Assembly (NCBI GenBank): GCA_904063045.1 | Contig: CAJFCJ010000002.1 | Span: 1,944,422 to 2,008,421, forward strand | DNA length: 64,000 nucleotides | From: Dimorphilus gyrociliatus | Taxonomy: Eukaryota > Annelida > Polychaeta > Dinophilidae | Reading direction: 5' to 3' | Part shown: positions 1 through 10,797 of the stretch, piece after piece | Numbering within the stretch: position 1 is the first letter of the stretch | Layout of the letters: every line of letters starts with the position of its first letter | The notes under the pieces: generated by a model | Databases searched by the model: none | What the model saw: the letters and a program-made list of their open reading frames with translations, nothing else | Told to the model about the DNA's origin: nothing | Made by a program: the position numbers and the translations under genes

Positions 1-6
1 AGAAAA

Positions 7-313
7 ATGACATCATTAAAGTCCTTGCTGCATAAGAAAAGTATTTTTAATAAGTGTATGAATTCTAGCGACAAAGATTTGTCTAAGCACAATATCACCA
101 ACTCTTTTTATCGCTGGTTGAATGTTTTCCTTCAGTTAGTTAATAAAATTCTATGTTATACATTTTGTTACAAAAATGTATAAAATATATAATTTTCCAG
201 TAAATCTGGAGACTATTTTGAAAATACTGAAAGTCTTCTACAAAGTGTTGAAAGTCAAACGGATGGCTTTGAGCAGGATTTTGAGGACGCCCCATTTGAT
301 CCAATATTTGCAA
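7..313 (+). CDS. Possible upstream exons of the Ulp1/PHD gene
   Basis: An open stretch begins with an ATG at 7. A second stretch, about 201-313, follows a good acceptor (ttttccag) and reads as an acidic segment rich in Glu, Asp and Ser. Both may belong to the protease gene that starts at about 355. A splice from 313 to the acceptor-like gaag at 349-352 would keep the frame, but that intron would be only 39 nt and the acceptor is weak. The gene may also begin left of the window. Junctions are uncertain. Confidence 0.35.
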
Positions 314-360
314 GTAAAATCAGGATTTAGATTTAATTTTTCAGTAAGGAAGTAATATTC

Positions 361-1215
361 GTGTATCTATCATTAGATCGAAAAACATCTGATTGTAAAG
401 ATTTGAAGAATAGTGGAGAAGTTACTATTGATGATACTGCATGGGTTACGAATGACCAGTACAAATTATTCAGTTATCATAAGGAAATTCTCATAAAGCG
501 AAGCGAATTGACAGCAGACGTTATTAATTATGGAATGGGATTGATAAAAAAGCAATTTCCAAATGCAGCTGGGTTATTTAATATTGAGCACGTGTATAAA
601 TTAGATTTTCCACGTTGTTCTGATAGATTTATTCAGATTCTTCATTGTGGATCACGGAACCATTGGATTGTAGCTTCAAATTATCATAAATTCGGCAAAA
701 ATCTTATTCATATTTATGATAGTCAACATGATCAAATAAATGAAGATCTAAAGACGCAAATTTGCAATATTTTACATTCAAATTTAAAAACTGTATATTT
801 TCAATGCTGTTCTGTCCAACAACAGGTAAACTCTACAACTTGCGGTTTATTCTCTTTAGCTTTTACTGTGGATTTGCTAAGAGGAGAGGATGTTATTGAA
901 ATTGAATATGATGAAAGCGATATGTTTAATCACTTGATTCATTGCCTTAATTTGGGGAAAATTTGCGAATTTCCTAGAAAAACGGGAAAATCGTCTCGAC
1001 CAAAACCGATTCTTTCTGAAGTAAATGTTATTTGCAAGTGTCGGATGCCAAGTAATCGTTACCTAACTTTTAGAGAATCAAATGACGAAGAAAAAGGACT
1101 TGTTGCATGCTTAAAATGTAAAGAACATTTTCATATGGAGTGCGTGGATATCTCAAATGAGAATTTTAAATGTTACTTTTGTGCATTCGATAGATTTAAG
1201 ATTATTAAAGCATAG
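361..1215 (+). CDS. Ulp1-like (C48) cysteine protease with C-terminal PHD finger
   Basis: The first ~200 residues look like a Ulp1/SENP-type cysteine protease. The His sits in RNHWIVAS, the Asp in IYDSQHD, a Gln precedes the nucleophile, and the Cys sits in STTCGLFSLAF, so the triad appears complete. Family members cleave SUMO or related modifiers. The last ~60 residues form a C4HC3 PHD finger (CKC, CLKC, H, C, CYFC), a chromatin-reading zinc fold. The annotated start is a GTG, not an ATG, so this is the 3' exon of a longer gene. Stand-alone Ulp1+PHD genes of this size are often multicopy and transposon-associated in invertebrates (general knowledge), so it may be mobile-element derived. Substrate unknown. 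ZC3H13 follows about 370 bp downstream on the same strand. Confidence 0.65.
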   Translation: MYLSLDRKTSDCKDLKNSGEVTIDDTAWVTNDQYKLFSYHKEILIKRSELTADVINYGMGLIKKQFPNAAGLFNIEHVYKLDFPRCSDRFIQILHCGSRNHWIVASNYHKFGKNLIHIYDSQHDQINEDLKTQICNILHSNLKTVYFQCCSVQQQVNSTTCGLFSLAFTVDLLRGEDVIEIEYDESDMFNHLIHCLNLGKICEFPRKTGKSSRPKPILSEVNVICKCRMPSNRYLTFRESNDEEKGLVACLKCKEHFHMECVDISNENFKCYFCAFDRFKIIKA

Positions 1216-1587
1216 TTTGAAATAAGTTTTAACTACTTTTTACACGTTAACCTATAATAATATTATCGAAAACTACACAGGCTCTCTTATTTCAAGCATT
1301 CTTGAACTAAAACAACTCAAAATATCTAGTAGAAAAGGTAAAGGTTGGTGCACGCCATTATTTAGTAAGTCCAATCAGCGCATGCGCTCCTGTCTTATGG
1401 GGCTGCTATATTTTACATCTTAAAGCTTTATCTTTTTTTATTGTTTTTCTGGGTACTAAACGCTGCTTAAAGCAGCAAGGTTGGTAATAATAAATGTTTT
1501 AAGAATCGATTCACTCAAGATTTCGATTGTAAACATTATACTTACGTAAAACAGAAAAGCAAACATAGAGGGCGATAATAGGACGTA

Positions 1588-4498
1588 ATGAGCACTAAAC
1601 GCCAAATCTCAGCCGAAGAAGGAAAAGCCAGACAAAGCGTTTTTGCCCGTTTAGGTCCGGGAGCCCCAAATCGAGTAAAAGAAATTGAGGTATAGACGTA
1701 ATATGTTAAAATTTGGTAATATCGCAGATTTTTTTTTAGCAAACAAGGTGGGAAAAAGCAATACGAAAAGACGAGAAGAAAGTTAAACTATCGTCCCCCA
1801 GTGCATCTTCCTCATCTCCTAGTCCAAAGGTATGTTCCGTTATTCTGTGATTGCTAATACCATATTATTTAGTAGTTTGAAGCAATTCAATTCTTGCTTT
1901 GCTTGAAAAAGATTGATTATAAATCATATTTCCTTAATGCAACTGTTGACATAAAAGAGTGGAGATTTTAATATAGCACGAGGATTTAATTTTTTCTAAA
2001 AAGAAATTTATCATTTATTGGCAATGTCATTCTAAAATTGCTGAAGCGTTTTATGTGAAATTTATCTATTGGTGTTACTGGAAGTTACTAATTTCCAATA
2101 TATTGTGTAAAAACATTGTTAAATATTTGAGACTAAAGAATCAAAAACAATCGTTAGTTTATAAATCATAGATTGTTTTTGTTTAAATTAGAGACGGAAC
2201 AAAAAAGTTCCGGAGTGCGAAGACGAGCATTTAAGGAATTTGGAAAAGCAGCGCCAACTCTTACTGGACCAGTTAGAGCGCGAATACAGTGAAAATAAAA
2301 GACCACCCGAGTCATCTGCTTCAAGTGAAGAAAATCTAACGGCAGAGTCTGATAGACAGCAATCGGAAGATCTTTCTTTAAACAAAAAAAGAAAGTTAAC
2401 AAACCGATCGCCATCTGTTGAGCTGACGAAAGAAGTGATTGACAAAAAATTAAAAATGTCACAAGCTAGGAATCCAACTAAACAGAAACCATCTCCTATC
2501 CGACCTCCTACACCACCCACTCCCGTAAAAATTGTGAAAACAATAACATCACCACCATCGAGGAGTATTAAAGTAGTAACTAGTCCTGGACATAGTTTGT
2601 CGGATTCTGACAATGAGGAAACTGAGAAAAAGTTAACTCCTACAGTTCACATCGTATGTTTTTATATAAAGTGTATTTTTAGTGATAGTTGTTTTCCAAT
2701 TAATTTTCCTAAACTAATACGAAATTATAATTGCCTCGATTTTTAAGATCAGCTTAGCAAGTCTAAAAATGAAATTATGGGTGAAGTAATCAATTTTTAT
2801 TTGTAGCAGAAGCCAAAATCCTCGTCAACGGAGCAAAGGAAACCTGTTGAAAAACAGAGTGATTCTAGAAGGAAAAAGCCGAGTACTTCAAAAGACACAT
2901 ACGAGCGCAAATCGACAGTAGATTCCGCTCAACTGAAACGACCGATGGAAGATCACGAGGTAACCAGGGAATCGAGCAGAGGCGGCTCGAATCATTCAAC
3001 TGATCGAAGTGAATCCCACGATAGCTATAAAAAACATAGTCATCACTCCGACCAATATAAGAGAAGTGGAGCAACCGATCATTCGGAGCCTCGTAGGAAA
3101 CATGCCACTTCCTCTGATCATTACTACAATGAGGATTACAGAAAACATGAACGCTCCTCAGAAAGATCTGTTGCTTCTTCAGTCGACTCAAGAAGACGCA
3201 GTGGAAGGTCGCCTGATCGAAGCGACGCTACTGAGTCCTATAAGCGGCACTCAGTTGAGCATCCAGATGAGCATAAAAGGAGCGGCTCTCGTTCAACCGA
3301 GGATAAAAAGTATATGTACCACTCGTCTTCGTCAAGTAAGGATAGAAAAGAGCGAAGAGATGATTGGGGACACAGGAGGAGTTTACCTAGTGAAAGAGGA
3401 GGGGCCTATGATTATTCCAGAGAAGAGTATGACTACAAACCAAAACGACGGGAAGATGAGTGGGGTAAAGACACAAGAGAAAGAGACCCAAGAGACAGAG
3501 ACCCCAGAGACTCAAGAGACTGGCATTCAAAAGATAAAGACTATCCGTCTAGAGATAGCAAAGATGGAAAAGATTCCTACTCATCAAGCAAAGATAAATA
3601 CTATTATGAAAAAGATTATTACAAGGAAAAGGACTATAAATATCATGCGAAAGATAAAGAAAAAGACTATTACTATTCTAGAGAGCATGATAAGAGAAAA
3701 CACAGAGATAAAACTGACTCTAAAGATTATAGAAAGGATATGTACGATCAGGATAAACGAAAGGAGAGAGATCATAGGAGAGACAGATCGAGGAGTGGCG
3801 CAAGAAGCTCTAGAGAGTCTTCAAGGGATCATAAAAGGGAGAAAGTCGTACCAAAGACAAGGACTAGAGAAAAATCAGAAATTGAGGAGGAACCTCGGAA
3901 GGAAAAACAGGAAAAACCGGAACCTCAGATAGATGTTATAGATTCGGACACTGTAAATGTTAGTTCAGTTGAAAAGCCCTCAGGTGAAAGCCTCTCAGGA
4001 GATGAACAATCGGTAACCTCTAAACGTTCAGTATACTCAGATATTTCTGAAGATGAATTAAAATCAGACTCTGGGATGCCTCAAACTGAGCATGAAGCTG
4101 CCATCGATAAACTTGATATTGAATGGTCTAACTTAAACGAACCTCTTCCCAGAAGTGGATCTGCCCAAGGTCGATCTATAATGGAAGTTATATATAAAAT
4201 TGGTTTAAGTAAACGATTTGTCGGGGAAAAATTGTTTAACGATATTGATTCGAAATGCACCGAAAAATTAGGAAAGCACTTGTTAAGTGGTGACGCTTGG
4301 ATGCATGCATCATTCGTAAGGAAGGATATGGAAAGAGAGAGACTACTTAAAGATATGGGAGGGTATTGCAGAGCTCTAACAGCCAGAAGAGACCTAGCCA
4401 TAAGAAGACACTTGTGTGAATATTCTCACCCTGCCCAATTAGCTGTTGATCAACTTTCTTACAAGCAAGCTGTCGAATTATTCATGTCTGATAATTAG
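1588..4498 (+). CDS. ZC3H13: ZC3H13/Flacc (Xio), m6A writer complex subunit
   Basis: Four exons, 1588-1689, 1740-1829, 2192-2653 and 2807-4498, all phase 0, give about 781 residues. The N-terminus carries SVFARLGPG, matching the SVFERLGP motif near the start of human ZC3H13. The middle is very rich in Arg, Asp, Lys, Ser and Tyr. The C-terminal ~150 residues carry the conserved ZC3H13 domain: an SDDELDE-like stretch (SDISEDELKS), DIEWSNL, a VGISKKLAG-like segment (IGLSKRFVG), RKDMERERLL, and RRDLAIRRHL. ZC3H13/Flacc bridges the METTL3-METTL14 core to WTAP/VIRMA in nuclear mRNA N6-methyladenosine deposition. No CCCH zinc finger is visible, unlike vertebrate ZC3H13. The start is the first ATG before the LGP motif. 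Identification rests mainly on the C-terminal domain. Confidence 0.87.
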
Positions 4499-4529
4499 AA
4501 TTTATATACTATATAAACATTTACTAAAT

Positions 4530-4545
4530 TATATATATATATAAA

Positions 4546-4589
<44 letters not shown>
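4530..4589. repeat. (TA)n microsatellite
   Basis: A run of alternating T and A, interrupted once near 4544, lies just after the ZC3H13 stop codon, probably in its 3' UTR or the short intergenic gap. Confidence 0.9.
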
Positions 4590-4592
<3 letters not shown>

Positions 4593-4882
4593 AATATTTA
4601 CCCATATACTTGTTTACTATATTTCAGCTTTTATCGGAGGAGAATGCATTATATATAAAACATTGTTCTTGACTTTTTGAATATTTAACCTTTTCCAGAG
4701 GATTGAAAACATGTTGTGCCTGGTAACTACATTGTCGTTCACTCATCTGAAACAGATTTGTTGTATAATATAATTTAAATATGAAAACAGTCTAATTTGA
4801 ATATTAAAAAAGGACTTTCGTAATGTAATACAAATATCAAATATAAGAATAATAATATTTAGGATTGATGTAGGACTACAAT

Positions 4883-7401
4883 ATGAAAAACAAAAAAAGT
4901 ATGTTGAAAGCAATTCTATTAGTTTTTCTTTTAAACTTATGTTTAACGAAAAATTCAAAAGTAATTCTGAAATCTTTGACTGAAATAAACTTTTTAACTT
5001 GTCAAAATCTTAAAAAGAGCATTAAAGGAACGCTCAAGATTATTAATTCTTATAAAAATGAGAGTAGAATTTACTTTTCAAGTTATCATATAAATAAATT
5101 GAAATATAATTCTTATCAACTGTTTAATTGTTATAAGAATTCTTCAATTTCTTATCAAATAGCTAAACATCGTCTACCTATCTTGAAAATCATTTATAAT
5201 ATACGAATTTACTCTATTAGTTGTTCAGAAGCCTCTATTAAAATCATTTTGGAACAAATACAATTGAAATCCTGTCTATTTGTAAGAGATGGTCAAATGG
5301 ACGATGTCGATGAACTGTTGATCTTTGAATCCTCTGAATGTTTCATAGATACTCGAACATCTATATGTAATTTATTGAAAATTGCAATCAATGGTAAGAA
5401 AGCTTTGCGGAAAGTATCTGTTTATCATTCTTTTCCGATAAGATGCTATGGAGAGTGCGAAGAATGGATTTATGATATAATCTTTGAACGCTTTAGCAAA
5501 TATTTGAAAATAATTATCACCGAACTACAAGATAAAAATAAGAAAAGAATTTCATTAGAAGCAGATGGATTCAATTCTTTTAAACAATGTCCGAAAAATC
5601 ACCAAATGATGTCACTATTTAGAAAAGGTCAAACAATCAGAACAATATATTGTCTTCAATGTGAAAAGTTAACGTTTTTAGACAGTAATCGGCGACCATT
5701 AAAAGATTTAAGACAGCCGTGTATTCTATGTCCCTTTAATGCTTTCTACAATGTGAATAGTAGAACATGTGAAATATGTCCAGGTCATAAACTCCACTCA
5801 GAAGATACTCCACCTTCGGGGAGTAATTCTGCTGTAGTTTGTTCAATATATGATGATATATCATCCATGAATCATTACGCAACCGTACTAACTAATAAAA
5901 GAAAGCCTACTTTTGAGTGTTGGCCTTGGTACATGAGAATTATGAAAAATAGCTACAATTTAATTGAGGTAAAATATACATATGGGGAAGAGATAACAGA
6001 AGTTTCGGAAAGCCTATCAATTTCTCTTGGATATTATCAACATATGGAAAACTTTAATTGCACAATGACACTAAAAGATTCATCTGGATTTAAATTTAAT
6101 ATTAGTATAGTTTATATTGTCCAAGAAGTTTATCCGGATGCTTTGGCAAATTACTTTGAAGAAGAAGTATCAATTTGTCCTGGGCGAAGCAGACTAAAAC
6201 AAATTGAATTATCAATAAGAAGAAAGTATTTTTATTACAGGTTTATTAGAAAGATTACAACAGCAAAAACCAATCCAGTCCATATCAAAATAGAATGCGG
6301 TAGAAGATTATATAAACTTGAATCTATACATAGAAATTTATCACAAATCGATGATAGACAATTATATGAATACGAACCAAAGAGTATTCTTAAAGAAAAT
6401 AAATATAGAATTCGAGTATGGATTATCTATCAATTACATTCATCAGTTGAGGTTCTTAATTCGGATTATTGCTTTGAACAATTACCAAGTTTAATTAGTC
6501 AGTATAGAAAGATATTTAAGAATTTAAATTCATTAGAATTGCTTGAAAGATTATTAAGAATATGCTATATGAATATTTGGACATCACTTCACTTTCATAG
6601 TATCATACATCCAACAAAAAAGTTTAGAAACGTCTTACGTAAAGTCTATAATCAAGTTAAATTTGACTTATCTGTAATAGTACTTATAATATAAATGAAT
6701 TTATGTTAACCGTTCCTTTAATAATTAACGAATCATTTATATTATAAAACTATTTAATTAAATAGATTAATAATATTAAAATTTCTTCAAGAAATGCTAA
6801 AAGAGATATTTGGAAGATTACTATATATAATGAATGTCCAGCTGGCTACGGTTTAGAGGATAATCCGTTTAATTTATTATGTGTTCGATGTCCCCAAAGT
6901 TATCATAGTCCTTCTGGAATTCATCGATGCGAAAAATGTGAGCTTTTCGGCATCTGTTCACATGAGGAAAATGACGATTTTTTCAATGATCAAGTAGATA
7001 TAGCCCTTGACACCACTGTAGGTTTTTTTTATACTTATATATATTATTTTGAGTTGGGACTATTAGGGATATTAATAATCTCATTAGTTTTAATTAATAT
7101 ATGGACAAGAAGAAAGGTTAAGAATAGACAAAAGGATACATATATGTTTTACTTTGCCGATCTATTTGATGAAGTTCCCAAAATGCCATATTGGTTTAAC
7201 TCTTCGTCGCATTTTGGATTGGCACTTTTAGTAAATGGAATAGAGCATTTTGCTTTAACAGATGGTTTTGAAGTTGTTGTATATCTTGGGAATGAATGGA
7301 TAAATATTAATCAATTACCGCCAATATACGAAATTGAATATATTGATACACAAGCGCTAATAAACCATCAAGGAGTTAGTCACTTCACTCTCGAAAATTA
7401 A
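4883..7401 (+). CDS. Orphan secreted-type cysteine-rich single-pass membrane protein
   Basis: Exon 1 (4883-6673) begins with a clear signal peptide (MKNKKSMLKAILLVFLLNLC). It joins in phase 0 to exon 2 (about 6766-7401), giving about 808 residues. The ectodomain has scattered cysteines, and about residues 235-315 form a CxxC-rich GCC2/GCC3- or ephrin-receptor-like module (CPKNH, CLQC, CILCPF, CEICPG). Exon 2 starts with a second such module (CPAGYG, CVRCP, CEKCELFGIC). A hydrophobic helix follows (GLLGILIISLVLINIW), then a basic stop-transfer (RRKVKNRQK) and a ~95-residue cytoplasmic tail. I do not recognise the family. A 36-nt in-frame GT...AG segment at 7018-7053 could be a tiny intron. Type I topology is inferred. 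Neighbours give no functional clue. Confidence 0.6.
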
Positions 7402-7558
7402 AGGATTTTAAATTCTAAACAATGGGCAACTTTTTTCCCGCCAAACAAAAATGGAACAGGAATCCATACAATCTAAGCCTATCGAGCGCTTAGCAACAGT
7501 GAATATTTCGGTTTTGAAGTTTGCTACGTGAAAAGTTCAGGAACACTAACGCTTTAAG

Positions 7559-8014
7559 ATGGTTTGTTTGATATTTTTATCCTTTAATTTTAAGATATAT
7601 TTATATTTTAATGATTTAACTATCAATTTCCTTAAAATTACTGAAAAATAGTCGGAAGTTGAGGACCAATTGAAGAAGATGATGGCCCATAAAGGAGTCG
7701 TTGGTGTAATGATTGTTAATAGTGACGGGGTTCCAATAAGAACAACTCTAGATAACTCTACAACTGTACAACACGCAGCTCTTATCCAACAACTCGTTAC
7801 TAAGGCTAAATCCGTTATCAGAGATTTAGATCCTTCCAACGAATTATCCTGCTTAAGGGTTCGGTCAAGAAAGAACGAAATTATAATAACTCCTGGTAAA
7901 TTACAATCTAAATTACCTTTTCTAAAACAATCTATTAATCGGTTCTTCATCTTTTAACAAACAGAAAAGGATTACGTCCTAATTGTTGTACAAAATGCCA
8001 CGACCGAAACATAA
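7559..8014 (+). CDS. DYNLRB: Roadblock/LC7-type dynein light chain
   Basis: Exons 7559-7561 (ATG only), 7652-7895 and 7965-8014 give 98 residues, close to the usual 96. After splicing the start reads [11 protein letters not shown], parallel to MAEVEETLKRL of human DYNLRB1. Hallmarks follow: [21 protein letters not shown], the [21 protein letters not shown] block, and a C-terminus [12 protein letters not shown] matching KDYFLIVIQNPT. The protein dimerises and links cargo to the dynein intermediate chain, in cytoplasmic and often axonemal dynein. The first coding exon holds only the initiator codon followed by gtttgt, which explains why no ATG precedes SEVE in exon 2. It sits between an orphan membrane protein and TAF1B. 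Confidence 0.92.
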
Positions 8015-8438
8015 AAAACTTTATAAATTTCTTATTGTATTGTTTATCACTTAAAACAGCAAACAAAGAAAGAAATTAAGAGGGGATTAACATTTATTTC
8101 ATTTCTCTTAGTCTTTTAATATACAAATATGAATATATTTTTTGAATATATTTAAAAAAAACATAGTTTAAAATCAATTTTTTCATTCTTTTATAAATAT
8201 AAAATTTTTTATGAAGAAAAAATCAATTATAAATTTTATATAAATATTTGAATTTATATAAAAAAGAAAGATTTTTTTTCATTCAGTTTAGTTTAGGTTT
8301 TAATAAGGATGACTTTTAAAATGCACTTTTAAACTAAAATTTTTATCGGCATCAAATAGAGGGCGTTGGTTGTTTCCTTTAATACAGGCCTACACTTCAT
8401 GTTTGGAAATAGTATACGCTCGTATATTATCGCTCAAC

Positions 8439-10192
8439 ATGTGGGCATGTAATATATGCGATGGGACAGAATTTGAAGAAATTGATGGGCTCTTTTTCTG
8501 TTTAGAGTGCCAAACGCAATCTCAACAGGTTGTAACTGAGAGTGACGTATACAATATATCAAAAGTTGGTAAAAGAAGTATTCGGATCAAAGAAGACAAG
8601 CCAAAAAAGCCTGATAAAAAAAGTGTAACCGGTAAGAAAAAAGTTGGAACGCGCCCTTGGCGAAGCTATGAAGCGTTAACAGTACTTTTAAAGAAACAGT
8701 TAGAAGAATGGAAAAAACTGGGAGTAGATGATATTACAACCAGCGTAGTTTTGAGATTGTGGGCCAAATGTTTGGGAAAATTGCACACAGCTTTTACAAA
8801 GGATATAGAGCTACCTTTTCGCTTTAGAGATCGATATCCAAATCTTTCGAGATCTGAAGCATCCATTCTATTCAGGCAATTTCGCTTGCGAACAAATTCA
8901 CAAAAGCAGAAAATAAGAAGATAGTAAGTTTCATTACGATTGGTAATTGGTGAATATGAATTATTTATTTTAAAACAGCTTAAATAATAAGAAAGAACTT
9001 CTTCAAGAAAAGTCTGGCAACAAGGAAGAAACTAGAAATTTCTACGAGAGTCTTTTGCTGATTTCTGCTATAAACGCTCAAGCCATTAGATTAGTTCATC
9101 CAACAATTACTATAGGTGAATTATACTCCCACTTAAAATCCGACAAGATTCCTTTAACTACAGCGACAAATTACCTACCTGAATGGATGAAGATAGATTC
9201 CGATGATCGGGCAATATTTAAAGTTGGATATTTTTCACTAAGAACATTTAAGCAATCTCTTTCAAAACTCGCCTCAATTATGAACGAAGAATTACTTTCA
9301 ATTAATCGAAATCAACTACAAGGTTTAATTACTCGTTATATTTTCATACTCAATTTACCTACGGAAATGATTCGTCTAGTACGAATATACTATACTGTTC
9401 ATGAGAAAAAAGTAATACATTCAAAAAGCACCATTCCTGAGTATTGGATTCTGTCGATTATAATTAAAGTTTTGGCGTTTTTATTTCGTATAGACGGAAC
9501 ACAAGAAAAGAAGCTCTCAGAAATAGGAGTTTTACTTTCCTCAAAATCACACGTAAAGTGTTTTTGTTATGATGAATGGAAAAGATGGCTAACAAAAGAA
9601 TCCTTAAAATACAATAAAGACGTTATACATTGTGGAGAAGAATTTAGGAAGTGGAAAAGCAACGATGGAGATAGTGGTAATACTTTTAAGTTTTCTGTAA
9701 AGGAAAAGATATAAAAATACATATATATCTTAATATATAGCTTGTACAGTATATTGTATATCTTTATTTCGTATTTCAGCTGATAGCAGAAGAATGTGGA
9801 GCAATGATTATACTTATAGTTTGGCAAGACCATTAAAAAGATTACGACGATCCATAGAAAAAACATATGATATTAAACAGCAAAACATAACATTTACAAA
9901 AACGACTGTTGATTATTTATTACAAGAATATTCGACTATTGAAACAAGAATTAATGAATTATCTATTCAAGATACTATCAAAGAAGAAATACTAACTAAT
10001 TTAAAAAGTATGTATAACTATAAAAGGATACCAAGTAGTCAGAAAAAAATTAATTTTGTTAAAGATATTCTGTTTCAACTCTGCAAAGAAACATGTACAA
10101 TAACGTATCAAGAAATTTATGTTGATAAAGTATTCGATTTAGTTTGCCAAGAGAGATATACTAATTTGCAAGCAAGTTTGTCTGTTATCTAA
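8439..10192 (+). CDS. TAF1B: TAF1B-like RNA polymerase I initiation factor
   Basis: Exons 8439-8923, 8979-9676 and 9780-10192 join in frame and give about 531 residues (human about 588). The N-terminus is an Rrn7-type zinc ribbon (CNICDG...CLEC). It is followed by a basic linker and the conserved block WRSYEALTVLLKKQLEEWKKLGV, which parallels the WxxYxxxQxILxxQxxxLxxLGV region of TAF1B, then a TFIIB-like helical region. TAF1B is the SL1/TIF-IB subunit that recruits Pol I at the rDNA promoter in the nucleolus, in the role TFIIB plays for Pol II. The ATG at 8439 is chosen because the frame upstream lacks an ATG. The C-terminal part is divergent, as is usual for this fast-evolving family. Confidence 0.8.
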
Positions 10193-10797
10193 TGAAATTG
10201 AAAATAACTTTATTATAAATCTGCAGAGACAAGCTTTTTCTATATATTTTATATTTTATTTAATGAATTCTTAAAGAAAAATACTTTTTTAGGCTTTTTT
10301 TTACTTCTTTAATAAACAAAAGATGTTGTTTAAAAAACTGTTGCAAAATGATGAAAGGGGGGACAATTTCTTTGAAAACCTGTAAAGTTATGTATTTACT
10401 ATTGTCTTTTGTCTTAAATACTTGATTATTATATAATCGTTATAATTGAATTGTTAAGCATTACTAGGCTATACTGATAGATCTAATATGAGCCAGAGAA
10501 TTCGTAACTATAAACGTTGATATCCGATTATTATAAAGAAGTCCAAAAATTCAACTTTGATACGAAAGTTGTCGTTAAGATGTGTTGTTTTCACAGTTTT
10601 ACTACTAATAGAAAAAAGGCCCTTTCTTTACAAAAATCTGTATTGAAAATGATAAATAATGTTGTAAACTTAATGCTTCAAGGCTGAGAGTAGATTAACT
10701 TAGTCTGTGTTAAATATATTAGATGGTTACTCTATATATAGATACTGCATATATTTTCTTTCTCTGCACTGTTTTAGTCTCTTTTGTTTCCAATATT
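10193..10797. other. Intergenic, convergent 3' ends
   Basis: A+T-rich sequence between TAF1B (plus) and the peptide transporter (minus). No coding exon, RNA gene or repeat was seen; it probably holds both 3' UTRs. Confidence 0.6.

Noticed and set aside
1542..1742. 66-aa minus-strand frame over ZC3H13 exon 1
   Set aside because: Antisense to a confidently identified exon.
2166..2613. Minus-strand frames over ZC3H13 exon 3
   Set aside because: Antisense shadows; no splice context or domain.
3009..3932. 307-aa open frame overlapping ZC3H13 in another frame
   Set aside because: It arises from the Arg/Asp/Lys/Ser-rich low-complexity codons of ZC3H13, which lack stops in two frames. It has no protein-like features of its own.
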